Shown here piece by piece: positions 1 through 7,654 of a DNA stretch of 56,223 nt (positions within the stretch are counted from its first letter, which is position 1; each line of letters begins with the position of its first letter). The notes below the pieces were generated by a model. The model saw nothing but the letters and a program-made list of their open reading frames with translations, was not told where the DNA came from and did no database searches. The stretch spans positions 1 through 56,223 of the forward strand of contig SVLV01000008.1 in assembly GCA_015067765.1 (NCBI GenBank), written 5' to 3'. The translations under genes were made by a program, and so were the position numbers. The stretch is from Oscillospiraceae bacterium. Its GTDB lineage: Bacteria; Bacillota; Clostridia; Oscillospirales; Oscillospiraceae.

Positions 1-23
1 CGAGCGCATCCAGAATAAAACTG

Positions 24-51
24 GAGTGGCGCCGCTGACGCTGCGCCACTC
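24..51. other. Inverted repeat in the left intergenic stretch
   Basis: Nine-base arms (GAGTGGCGC and GCGCCACTC) flank a ten-base loop. On the minus strand the repeat is followed by a modest T-rich run, so it could end a minus-strand transcript, but no gene is seen next to it. The remaining bases between here and the ABC operon terminator show no gene. Confidence 0.4.
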
Positions 52-143
52 TGCATAAACTAAATATTTCCTACATAGGTGCTTTTTTGTGCTGTCCGCA
101 CAAATTGGGGCAGTTCACGACTGGCAGGCGCTTTTTTCATGCA

Positions 144-175
144 AAAAGGGCGGAGACTGCCGTCTCCGCCCTTTT
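144..175 (-). terminator. Terminator of the amino acid ABC operon
   Basis: A 14-bp perfect stem (AAAAGGGCGGAGAC and its complement) with a TGCC loop ends eight bases after the stop codon of the ATPase gene. On the minus strand it runs into a T tract. Confidence 0.85.
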
Positions 176-182
176 ACTTCGA

Positions 183-908
183 TTACAGAACCTTGCTGAG
201 GAAGGACTTGGTGCGCTCCTCCTGCGGATTGTCGAAAATCTGCTGGGGCGTTCCCTGCTCCAACACATAGCCGTCATCCATAAACATCACGCGGTCTGCC
301 ACCTCACGGGCAAAGCCCATCTCGTGAGTCACCACAACGATGGTCATGCCGCCGTGAGTCAGGCCCTTCATAACATCCAGCACCTCGCCGACCATCTCGG
401 GGTCCAGTGCGGAGGTGGGCTCATCGAAGAGCATGATCTTGGGATTCATGGCCAGCGCACGAGCAATGGCCACACGCTGCTTCTGACCGCCGGAGAGAGC
501 AGCGGGGAACACATCCGCCTTATCCTCCAGGCCAACGCGCTTGAGCAGCTCCATAGCGGCCTTCTTGGCCTCCTCCGGATCGGTGCCTCGCACCTCACGG
601 GGACCGATGGTCACATTGTCCACCACAGTCATGTGGGGGAACAGGTTGAAGTTCTGGAACACCATACCCATCTCGGTACGGATCTCGTTTTCGTTCTCAG
701 CGGACAGCTTCACGCCTTCCACAAAGATCTCACCCTCCGTGGCCTCCTCCAGACGGTTGAGGCAGCGCAGGAAAGTGCTCTTGCCGGATCCGGAAGGGCC
801 GATGATGCAGACCACTTCATTCTCGTGGATCACCTCATTGAGGCCCTTGAGGACCTTTAGAGACCCAAAATCCTTCTTCAGATTCTTGACTTCAATAATA
901 TTCTTCAT
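183..908 (-). CDS. Polar amino acid ABC transporter, ATP-binding protein (GlnQ/HisP type)
   Basis: Cytoplasmic ATPase that powers uptake of an amino acid across the membrane. Walker A (GPSGSGKST, residues about 37-45), the LSGGQ signature (about 138-142), Walker B (IMLFDE, about 158-163) and the H-loop histidine in VVVTHE are all visible. The length of 241 residues is normal for the GlnQ/HisP group. It is the last gene of a run of peptidase, binding protein, permease and ATPase, 12 bases after the permease, and is followed by a strong terminator. Substrate specificity cannot be read from the ATPase. Confidence 0.95.
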   Translation of the reverse strand: MKNIIEVKNLKKDFGSLKVLKGLNEVIHENEVVCIIGPSGSGKSTFLRCLNRLEEATEGEIFVEGVKLSAENENEIRTEMGMVFQNFNLFPHMTVVDNVTIGPREVRGTDPEEAKKAAMELLKRVGLEDKADVFPAALSGGQKQRVAIARALAMNPKIMLFDEPTSALDPEMVGEVLDVMKGLTHGGMTIVVVTHEMGFAREVADRVMFMDDGYVLEQGTPQQIFDNPQEERTKSFLSKVL

Positions 909-920
909 GCCGCTTCCCCC

Positions 921-1598
921 TTACTTGCTTTCCGTGGCCATTTTCTTTTCCATGTACTTCACCAACTTGGAAGTGGGGATGGTCAGCACCATGTACACCA
1001 GAGCAACACCGATATAAGCCTCAAAGGTGTTGAAGGTGGCTGCGTTCCACAGGGCACCCTTACGGAGAATTTCCACCACGCCCACATAGGACAGCACGGA
1101 GGTCTCCTTGATCAGGCTGACGAACTCGTTACCGAAGGCGGGCAGCACGATCTTCAGGGCCTGAGGGATGATAATCAGGCGCATGGCCTTGGACTTGTTC
1201 ATACCCAGAGAACGGGCAGCCTCCATCTGGCCCTTATCCACAGCCTGAATACCGCTGCGGATCAGCTCAGCCACATAGGCGGCACTGTTGAGACCGCAGA
1301 CGATAATGGCGGGGATCACCAGATAGGGCCAGCGGAAATCCACACCGTTGGCCTGCAGGAACTGGGGCACACCGTAAGCCAGAATCAGTGCCTGGACGAT
1401 CAGCGGTGCACCGCGGACGATCTCAATATAAACGGTAGCAATGGCGTTGAGAACTTTGTTCTGAGCCATCTTCATCAGGGCCAGGATCAAACCCAGCAGC
1501 ACTCCGATAATCAAGGCAATGAGGGTAACGCCCAGCGTTGCGGGCACGCCCCCCAGAGCTACTGTGAAGCCTTTGATGTACAATTCCATGAATTCCAT
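921..1598 (-). CDS. Polar amino acid ABC transporter, permease (HisM/GlnP type)
   Basis: Integral membrane subunit of the importer, 225 residues. It has the family layout of five or so hydrophobic helices. The cytoplasmic EAA loop that contacts the ATPase reads EAARSLGMNKSKAMRLIIIP, near the middle of the protein. Only one permease gene is present, so the channel is probably a homodimer; this is family knowledge, not seen. The ribosome site is weak, and a second methionine three codons in is a possible alternative start. Confidence 0.93.
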   Translation of the reverse strand: MEFMELYIKGFTVALGGVPATLGVTLIALIIGVLLGLILALMKMAQNKVLNAIATVYIEIVRGAPLIVQALILAYGVPQFLQANGVDFRWPYLVIPAIIVCGLNSAAYVAELIRSGIQAVDKGQMEAARSLGMNKSKAMRLIIIPQALKIVLPAFGNEFVSLIKETSVLSYVGVVEILRKGALWNAATFNTFEAYIGVALVYMVLTIPTSKLVKYMEKKMATESK

Positions 1599-1707
1599 AG
1601 AATACCTGCTCTCTTTCTTCTAACATGGGGAGAGGAAGCCGGGCAAATTGTCCGGCTTCCTTCCGTAACTTATGAATGTAATGTGTGTGATCTGCTCCGA
1701 ATCAGAA

Positions 1708-2481
1708 TCAGGCCAGCTCCCACTTCTTGATCAGCTCGTCCATCTTGCCGTTTTCCTTCACGTTCTTCAGGCCGGCATTGATCTTCTCCAGCAGCTCGGA
1801 ATTGCCCTTCTGGACAGCGAAGCCGAACGCTTCGTACACGCCACCCTCATCGGCAACCTTCAGCTTGTCGGGATTCTTCTTCTGATATGCCTTGACGATA
1901 TCGATACCGGCAACCACGGCGTCCACGTCACCGTTGAGCAGCTGCAGCACGCAGGTATCAAAGCCGTCCAGAATGATCACATCGCCCAGCTCGCCATTCT
2001 CCTTCTTGGCGGTCATGTCATCAGCGTAGTTGGTAGCGATCTGAGTAGCGACCTTCATGTCCTTGGTCAGGCTGCTCAGGCCGGTGATCTTGGTGTTGTC
2101 AGCCTTGACCAGCAGAGCGGCGCCGCCAACCCAGTAATCGTCGGAGAAGTCAACCTTGGCCTGCCGATCGGGGTCACCGGACCACATACCTGCAGCAATG
2201 ATGTCACCGTCACCGTTCTGGACAGCGGGGATCAGAGCCTCGAAAGCCATATCAACGAAGGTCACCTTGAAACCCTGGTCCTCACCGATAGCGGCGATCA
2301 GGTCCATATCGAAGCCGGTGACTTCGCCGGTCTCTTCATCCAGCACGTCAAAGGGAGGGAAGGTAGCGTTGGTCAGAACCTTGTAGGTAACAACGTCCTT
2401 ATTGCTGCTGCCGCAAGCGGCCAGACCCATAATCATTGCAACTGCCATAACCAGTGCAAACAGCTTCTTCATCTTTTTCAT
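1708..2481 (-). CDS. Amino acid ABC transporter substrate-binding lipoprotein
   Basis: Extracellular receptor of the importer, 257 residues. The N-terminus has a basic start (MKKMKKL), a hydrophobic stretch and a lipobox (GLAACG), so it should be anchored to the outer face of the membrane by a lipidated cysteine. The mature part matches the SBP_bac_3 family, including the FDMDLIAAIG segment typical of amino acid receptors. The start is supported by AAGGAAG about eight bases upstream. It lies 48 bases after the M20 peptidase, which suggests coupling of hydrolysis and uptake. The ligand is unknown. Confidence 0.94.
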   Translation of the reverse strand: MKKMKKLFALVMAVAMIMGLAACGSSNKDVVTYKVLTNATFPPFDVLDEETGEVTGFDMDLIAAIGEDQGFKVTFVDMAFEALIPAVQNGDGDIIAAGMWSGDPDRQAKVDFSDDYWVGGAALLVKADNTKITGLSSLTKDMKVATQIATNYADDMTAKKENGELGDVIILDGFDTCVLQLLNGDVDAVVAGIDIVKAYQKKNPDKLKVADEGGVYEAFGFAVQKGNSELLEKINAGLKNVKENGKMDELIKKWELA

Positions 2482-2529
2482 CGTAGTAACTTCCTTTCAA
2501 ATGATAAATAAATTAATTATTTTATGATT

Positions 2530-3762
2530 TTAACCCATCAGCTTGACCAAGGTCGCCATATAGACCTTGATGCAGTTGAGATAGTTAACAACGGGGACTT
2601 TTTCATCGGCGGAGGCGATGCCCTTCAGCAGACCGGGGCCGAACCAGGGATAGTTGCCGCCGATGGCTCTCTTCACATAGGCCATATCGCAGCCACCAAC
2701 CTTGGTGAAGTGCTTGGGAGTACGGCCGCAGACGGCTTCGCAGCTGGCGTCGATGGCCTTGACGATCTCACTTTCTTCATCGTTGATGAAGACGGGAGTA
2801 TCCGGTTCGTAGTGATTGTGGAACTCGTAAGCGAAGGTGGGATCCTCCTGCTTCACTGCCTCCAGTGCTGCGATGATCTCAGCATCCACAGACTCGGGGG
2901 TCTCATTCTCCATGTATCGTCGGTCGATGCAAATCTCAGCTCGTCGCGGATAGTTGTTGACGGCGATACCGGCGTTGATCTTGGTCACCGCCAGATGGGA
3001 CTGTCCCAGCACCGTGGGAGGTTTCTTGCTGATCTCTACAGCCAGCTTCTCCAGCGCCGCCACGGCCTTCATGGCCTTCTGGATGGCGTGCTCACCGCCG
3101 TAGATATTATCGGAGTCGTTGGGGTCGATGGTTTTGGCTGCGTGGCCGCCATCGCCGTAAACCACGATCTTGCAGGGATATACACCGCCGTGGCCCACCA
3201 TCACATCGGTGGTATCATCGGTCTGGCTGCTGGGCTCCATGCTGATGCCGAAGTCGGCCTGGATCAGATTGTCATTCAGCAGGGAAAGGATGCCCTTCTC
3301 GCCGCCGCTCTCCTCATCGGACACGTAGTTGAGAATGATCTTGCCCTTGGGATCAAAGCCCATCTCCTTCAGGAACTTGACTGCCATCAGCGCCGCGCAG
3401 TCGCCGCCCTTCATATCGGAAGTACCGCGGCCCCAGACGTAGCCATCCTTGATCTCACCGGACCAGGGATTATAGTTGGGATCGCCGCTCTCCGTGGCGG
3501 GGAATACATCCATGTGGCCGTTGAACAGGAAGCTCTTGCCCTCCTGACTGCCGGTCCAGGTTGCGATGAAGTTGGGGCGGTCTTTTTCATATTCGTAAGC
3601 GTCCACCTGGATGTCCAGCTTATCCAGCCACTTCTTCATGGTCTGGGCCATGGGCAGCTCGCTGCCGGTGGGGCTGGGGGACTGGATGGCCTCTACCAGA
3701 CACTGCAGGGCCTCATCCTGACAGGCATCTACTTTTTTCTGGATATCTGCTACTGTGATCAT
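2530..3762 (-). CDS. M20 family metallopeptidase (ArgE/DapE-like)
   Basis: Probable zinc-dependent hydrolase of a small peptide or N-acyl amino acid. The M20 landmarks are present in order: GHMDV (metal His and Asp), GRGTSDMKGG (bridging Asp), SDEESGG (catalytic Glu pair) and a C-terminal metal region. Length is 410 residues with no signal peptide, so it acts in the cytoplasm. I chose the ATG at 3762 because AAGGAGG lies 11 bases upstream; an upstream in-frame ATG at 3795 lacks a site. It heads the ABC importer operon, so its substrate may be what the importer brings in, which is inference. Confidence 0.9.
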   Translation of the reverse strand: MITVADIQKKVDACQDEALQCLVEAIQSPSPTGSELPMAQTMKKWLDKLDIQVDAYEYEKDRPNFIATWTGSQEGKSFLFNGHMDVFPATESGDPNYNPWSGEIKDGYVWGRGTSDMKGGDCAALMAVKFLKEMGFDPKGKIILNYVSDEESGGEKGILSLLNDNLIQADFGISMEPSSQTDDTTDVMVGHGGVYPCKIVVYGDGGHAAKTIDPNDSDNIYGGEHAIQKAMKAVAALEKLAVEISKKPPTVLGQSHLAVTKINAGIAVNNYPRRAEICIDRRYMENETPESVDAEIIAALEAVKQEDPTFAYEFHNHYEPDTPVFINDEESEIVKAIDASCEAVCGRTPKHFTKVGGCDMAYVKRAIGGNYPWFGPGLLKGIASADEKVPVVNYLNCIKVYMATLVKLMG

Positions 3763-3789
3763 AACGGGGGTTTCCTCCTTCATGAATTC

Positions 3790-3853
3790 ATGCATGTGTC
3801 ATGCATATTCATTGAACAGTTTGTATATTACTGCATGTTCTTCCACTTGTCAA
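3790..3853 (-). promoter_or_regulatory. Promoter of the M20/ABC operon with a palindrome in the leader
   Basis: On the minus strand TTGACA (3848-3853) is 17 bases from TAATAT (3825-3830), an excellent sigma-A promoter. Just downstream of the predicted start of transcription lies a perfect palindrome, ATGCATG-TGT-CATGCAT (3790-3806), a candidate operator or leader hairpin. Confidence 0.75.
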
Positions 3854-3973
3854 CCCCTTTTGGAAAATTTTTTCATCTTTTATAAAAAGTGCTGCAATTT
3901 CAAGCTTTTTTGCCGACGCGCTTGTCAAAATAGCCCCTGTCCCGCAAAAAGATTTATACAGTTGCGCCCAAAA

Positions 3974-3995
3974 TATTCTGCATATATACAGAATA
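3974..3995. promoter_or_regulatory. Candidate LysR-type binding site
   Basis: Seven-base perfect arms TATTCTG and CAGAATA flank CATATATA. The dyad contains the T-N11-A pattern known for LysR regulators and lies between the lysR gene and the operon it probably controls. It is about 165 bases upstream of the predicted start of transcription, farther than usual. Confidence 0.4.
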
Positions 3996-4006
3996 ACCTG
4001 AATAAA

Positions 4007-4035
4007 ACAGGCTCCTGTCCGTAACAGAAGCCTGT
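4007..4035 (-). terminator. Terminator of the lysR gene
   Basis: Twelve-base arms (ACAGGCTTCTGT against ACAGGAGCCTGT on the minus strand, one mismatch) are followed by TTTATTC, 18 bases after the lysR stop codon. Confidence 0.7.
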
Positions 4036-4052
4036 GGATGCGAATATTGTAT

Positions 4053-4952
4053 TTACATACTGATCTGCAGACCGTCCGGCTCCAGCTCCCGCAGCGAATC
4101 CTGCAGGCAGCGAAGAAACAGGGCCACAGCCTCGTTCTTATGGGCCTCCGTGCTGCTGAGGCAGTAGGTGATGCGATCCGGAGGGGCCAGATCCATGCGC
4201 CGCTGCTCAATTCCGCCGCTCTCCAGCAGAGCGCGGGCCACACTAACCGGCACGATGCCCCAGCTGTCCGGCTGGCGCAGGAAGAAGGGGAGCTGGCTCA
4301 TGATAGCCAGTTGGATACGGGGTGCTTCCTGATGAGGAAATGTCTGCATGCGCCACTGCACAAAGGGCATGGACCAATCCACCAACACCTCGTTTTTAAT
4401 CTGCAGGCAGGAGGGCCCCACCACTTCCGGATAATTGGAGCGGGAGGAACAGACAAACACCATAGGCTCGGAGAACGCTTTCTGCGCCGTGACCTTTCCG
4501 GAGAAGCGGTAACCGGTGGTGAAGGCCAGATCCGTTGAGCCATTTTCAATATGGTGATAGGCCAGATCGGTATCCATATCCTGCGCCTCCAGCGCAATAT
4601 GGGGATACTGATGCATAAAAGCATCGTATACCGCGCCCATCAGATGCGTACCGATACTGTTGATGGACCCTACCCGCAGCTTCTGCTGCTTCTGCTGGGG
4701 ACGCAGGGCGAACATCTGCTCCACGATCTGCCGATACTGCACTGCCAGACCATAAAAGGCGTGTCCTTCCTGGGTCAACACCACCGCATGGGAACCCTTT
4801 TTCCGCAGAAACAACGGATAACCCAGCTCCGTTTCCAGTGTTTTGATCTTTGTACTCATGGAGGACTGGCTGATAAACAGACGCTCTGCAGCAAGGGAAA
4901 AACTCTTACATTCGCAGACGGTCAGAAATGCCTCAATTCCGGCAGCCGTCAT
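4053..4952 (-). CDS. LysR family transcriptional regulator
   Basis: DNA-binding regulator of 299 residues. The N-terminal winged helix-turn-helix is classical (FLTVCECKSFSLAAERL then ISQSSMSTKIKTLE), followed by a periplasmic-binding-protein-like effector domain. The start has GAGGTGAGGAG directly upstream. It sits upstream of the M20/ABC operon on the same strand, with its own terminator in between, so it probably controls that operon. The effector may be an amino acid or peptide; nothing in the sequence shows which. Confidence 0.92.
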   Translation of the reverse strand: MTAAGIEAFLTVCECKSFSLAAERLFISQSSMSTKIKTLETELGYPLFLRKKGSHAVVLTQEGHAFYGLAVQYRQIVEQMFALRPQQKQQKLRVGSINSIGTHLMGAVYDAFMHQYPHIALEAQDMDTDLAYHHIENGSTDLAFTTGYRFSGKVTAQKAFSEPMVFVCSSRSNYPEVVGPSCLQIKNEVLVDWSMPFVQWRMQTFPHQEAPRIQLAIMSQLPFFLRQPDSWGIVPVSVARALLESGGIEQRRMDLAPPDRITYCLSSTEAHKNEAVALFLRCLQDSLRELEPDGLQISM

Positions 4953-5029
4953 CTCCTCACCTCATTTCACAAGTCATTGAAGGCAGTAGATATTCTATAT
5001 CAATTTTTTCGATTTTTCAAGAGGATAAT

Positions 5030-5058
5030 AAAAAAAGACCGGCGCATCTGCGCCGGTC
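5030..5058 (-). terminator. Terminator of ald
   Basis: A perfect 9-bp GC-rich stem (GACCGGCGC/GCGCCGGTC, 5037-5058) with a four-base loop is followed on the minus strand by a run of T residues, 22 bases past the ald stop codon. Confidence 0.88.
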
Positions 5059-5080
5059 TTTTCTATGGAACGCTTTGTTT

Positions 5081-6205
5081 TTACAGGGTCTCCAGCAGCT
5101 TGTCAGCGGGAGTATGCACGCGGTTCTGCTTCAGAGCGGTCTCCTCCAGGGTCAGGTAGCCGTCATAGCAGGTCAGGCCGGCACGCAGGTGCTTGTTGTC
5201 CTTGATGGCCTGGACGGGGCCCTTGTCAGCGATCTGCAGCAGGTAGGGCAGGGTGGCATTGGCCAGCAGGATGGAAGCGGAACGGGAGAATGCGGAGGGG
5301 ATGTTATCCACGCAGTAGTGGGTGATGCCCTCAGCCTTGAAGACGGGGTTGGCATGGGTGGTGCTCAGGCAGGTCTCCACAGCGCCGCCGTCGTCGCAGG
5401 CCACGTCCACGATCATGGAGCCGGGCTTCATCATCTTCAGGTCCTCACGATAGATGATGTGATCCTTGCGGTGCTTGGGCCACAGGATGCAGTTGAACAC
5501 CACGTCGGACTCCTTCAGGCACTTCTCCAGGTTGGAGCGGTTGGAGATCAGGAAGCTGACATTGGCGGGCATGTACTTCTGGGTCTCCTGCATGACCTTC
5601 ATGTTGATATCCAGTACGCGGACCTCGCAGCCGAAGCCGGCAGCCAGCTCAGCAATGGCCTTACCGGAGTGGCCGCAGCCCAGGATGGTCATGACGGGAG
5701 TCTCCACGCCGCACAGCTTGGCCAGCAGCATACCCTTACCGCCGTTGACAGCCTGCATGTGGTGCAGAGCAGCCAGGAAGCCGCCCTTACCGGCCAGAAC
5801 GCTCATGGGAGCCAGCAGGGGGAACTGACCGGGCTCATCGCTGGTAACATCCTCATAGGCGAAAGCAGTGACATGGCTGTTCAGCAGAGCGTCGGTCTCC
5901 TCGGGATGGGCATTGGAGTGCAGATAGGTGAACACGATCTTATCGGAGTTCAGGTAGGGGAACTCCTGGGGGAACAGCTCCTTCACCTTGTAGAACAGAT
6001 CGGAGCGCTTGAATACCTCATCGGCAGTCTCCACGATCTCAGCACCTGCAGCAGCATACTCAGCATCGGAAAAACCGCTGCCGTCGCCGGCAGACTTCTC
6101 CACCAGCACGCTGTGGCCGTGAGCAACGATCTCCTGCACGGTAGCGGGAGTGGCGGAAACGCGATATTCGTTCTCCTTGATCTCTTTCAGAACACCAATA
6201 ATCAT
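5081..6205 (-). CDS. ald: Alanine dehydrogenase
   Basis: NAD-dependent enzyme that converts L-alanine to pyruvate and ammonia, and the reverse. Length is 374 residues, typical for Ald. The residues known to matter in the family are at the expected numbers: Arg15, Lys75, His96, and an aspartate at 271 in VDVACDDGG. The dinucleotide loop is GCGHSG (about 176-181), an unusual but valid GxGxxG variant. The C-terminal landmark DNIPSAFSRSAS...NATLPY matches the Ald signature with changes. The start was set at 6205 because GGAAGG lies upstream; the open frame continues further without a site. Its promoter carries a perfect operator for the divergent GntR regulator. Confidence 0.88.
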   Translation of the reverse strand: MIIGVLKEIKENEYRVSATPATVQEIVAHGHSVLVEKSAGDGSGFSDAEYAAAGAEIVETADEVFKRSDLFYKVKELFPQEFPYLNSDKIVFTYLHSNAHPEETDALLNSHVTAFAYEDVTSDEPGQFPLLAPMSVLAGKGGFLAALHHMQAVNGGKGMLLAKLCGVETPVMTILGCGHSGKAIAELAAGFGCEVRVLDINMKVMQETQKYMPANVSFLISNRSNLEKCLKESDVVFNCILWPKHRKDHIIYREDLKMMKPGSMIVDVACDDGGAVETCLSTTHANPVFKAEGITHYCVDNIPSAFSRSASILLANATLPYLLQIADKGPVQAIKDNKHLRAGLTCYDGYLTLEETALKQNRVHTPADKLLETL

Positions 6206-6293
6206 AGTTGAGTTCCTTCCTTTCACTTCTTGTATTTTATGGTCTGCTATTTGAAAACACAGTAATATCCGGGCTCTTACAACCCGCACTCAA

Positions 6294-6322
6294 ATTGTAT
6301 ACAAAATGCAGAGGGATGTCAA
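6294..6322 (-). promoter_or_regulatory. ald promoter with GntR operator over the -10 box
   Basis: On the minus strand TTGACA (6317-6322) is 17 bases from TACAAT (6294-6299). The perfect palindrome TTGTATACAA (6295-6304), which fits the GntR/FCD core GTnnAC, covers the -10 box, so a bound regulator should block transcription. Confidence 0.8.
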
Positions 6323-6390
6323 GAGCCATTCTGTAAAGTACCGAAAATTTCGAAAAATACCTGTTTTTTCGCACGATAGCCCTGCAATTA

Positions 6391-6434
6391 TTTGTATGCA
6401 AATCATTTACAAAGCCGACCGAACCTGCTACAAT
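6391..6434 (+). promoter_or_regulatory. gntR promoter with a second operator
   Basis: TTTACA (6406-6411) is 17 bases from TACAAT (6429-6434). An imperfect copy of the ald operator, TTTGTATGCAAA (6391-6402), lies just upstream of the -35 box, suggesting autoregulation. Confidence 0.7.
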
Positions 6435-6468
6435 AGGTGGGAACTTATTGTTTGGAGGCTCAGGAGAA

Positions 6469-7131
6469 ATGAAAAACCTGTCACCCACCAAAATCGCATA
6501 TGAGCACATCAAGCATCGCATCATCAACAAAACCCTCTTCCCCGGCAACCGGGTCATCGAAGAGGAGATCGTCCGGGAGAGCAATGTCAGCCGGACCTCT
6601 ATCCGCACCGCTATGCAGAAGCTGCAATATGAAGGGTTTCTGGAGATTTTCCCCAACCGCGGCGCCTATGTGGTCAAGCCCACGCTGGAGGAGATGCGGC
6701 AGGTCTATGAGATCCGTACCCTGCTGGAGGAGCGGGCGCTGACTTTGGCCATCCCCCGGTTAACGGAGACCACCCTGTCCCGTCTGCGGGCCAATCTGGA
6801 GGCACAGCGGCACCTGGGAAACCAGTTCAATATCCCGGAATATGCCGAGCTAAACCGGGAATTCCACTGGGAAATCGCCTGTGCCTCCCAAAACCCCTAC
6901 CTGCAGAAGTACCTCAATGAGCTGCTGAACAAAAGCAGCATCTATCTGATCTTCTACGACAATTCCACCGATGATATGCGCTCGCTGGAAATTCACGGCG
7001 CCATTCTGGATGCAATGGAACGAAGGGATCTGGATGCCGCACTGCAGGCCCTGCGGCGGGATGTGGACTTTGCACTGGAGACGGTCCGTGAGGTGGATGC
7101 CAGCGGTGGCCAGCTGACCGTATCCCTATAA
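6469..7131 (+). CDS. GntR family regulator with FCD domain
   Basis: Transcription factor of 220 residues. The N-terminal winged helix is clear (AYEHIKHRIINKTLFPGNRV, then SRTSIRTAMQKLQYEGFL), and the rest is an all-helical FCD effector domain starting at EIRTLLEERAL. The ATG at 6469 is preferred because GGAGG (6454-6458) is ten bases away; a TTG start at 6448 is less likely. It diverges from ald and both promoters carry related palindromes, so it probably represses ald and itself. The effector may be alanine or a related organic acid; this is inference. Confidence 0.92.
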   Translation: MKNLSPTKIAYEHIKHRIINKTLFPGNRVIEEEIVRESNVSRTSIRTAMQKLQYEGFLEIFPNRGAYVVKPTLEEMRQVYEIRTLLEERALTLAIPRLTETTLSRLRANLEAQRHLGNQFNIPEYAELNREFHWEIACASQNPYLQKYLNELLNKSSIYLIFYDNSTDDMRSLEIHGAILDAMERRDLDAALQALRRDVDFALETVREVDASGGQLTVSL

Positions 7132-7161
7132 CAAGAAACAGCGTGAAAGAGAGGGAGTTCT

Positions 7162-7599
7162 ATGGATAAGAAGCAAGCATGGATCGCCATGGTGGAGGAG
7201 CGCTCCCACCACTATCTGAATCTGGGGGACGGTGGCTTTGATGAGAACATGAAGGTCCGCCTGCTGGAGTGCAATTACGAGGAGCAGAGCATCACCTACG
7301 GATTCGAAACCCAGAAGTGGCAGATCAATGAGAAGGGCGGCATTCACGGCGGTGCCATCGCCGGTATGTTTGACACCGCCTTCGGCGTGGTGGCCAATTT
7401 TACCGCCGGCCCCAACGAGGCCACTACGACGGATATGAACATCTCCTTCCTGCGGGGCGTGGAGATGGGGATGGATGTGGGCCTGAAGGTCTACATCGTC
7501 AAGGCCGGACGCAGCCTGATCCGTCTGCGGGCAGAGCTGTTTGACCGCGCCAACGGCAAGCTGCTGGCCTCTGCCAGCGGAAGCTGGATGCCGCTGTGA
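7162..7599 (+). CDS. PaaI-type hotdog-fold thioesterase
   Basis: Small acyl-CoA thioesterase-like protein of 145 residues. The HGGAIAGMFDTAFG segment (about 60-72) is the central helix and catalytic loop of the PaaI/YbgC-like hotdog group, followed by the TTDMNISFLRG beta strand. It follows the gntR gene by 30 bases on the same strand and may be cotranscribed. The ribosome site is GAGAGGGAG. The acyl substrate is unknown. Confidence 0.85.
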   Translation: MDKKQAWIAMVEERSHHYLNLGDGGFDENMKVRLLECNYEEQSITYGFETQKWQINEKGGIHGGAIAGMFDTAFGVVANFTAGPNEATTTDMNISFLRGVEMGMDVGLKVYIVKAGRSLIRLRAELFDRANGKLLASASGSWMPL

Positions 7600-7616
7600 A
7601 CCGCACAAACAAATAG

Positions 7617-7646
7617 AAAGGACACCTGCTTTCGCAGGTGTCCTTT
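7617..7646. terminator. Bidirectional terminator between the thioesterase gene and lepA
   Basis: A 13-bp perfect stem (AAAGGACACCTGC and its complement) with a TTTC loop has T or A tracts on both sides and serves converging genes. Confidence 0.88.
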
Positions 7647-7654
7647 TTGCAGGA

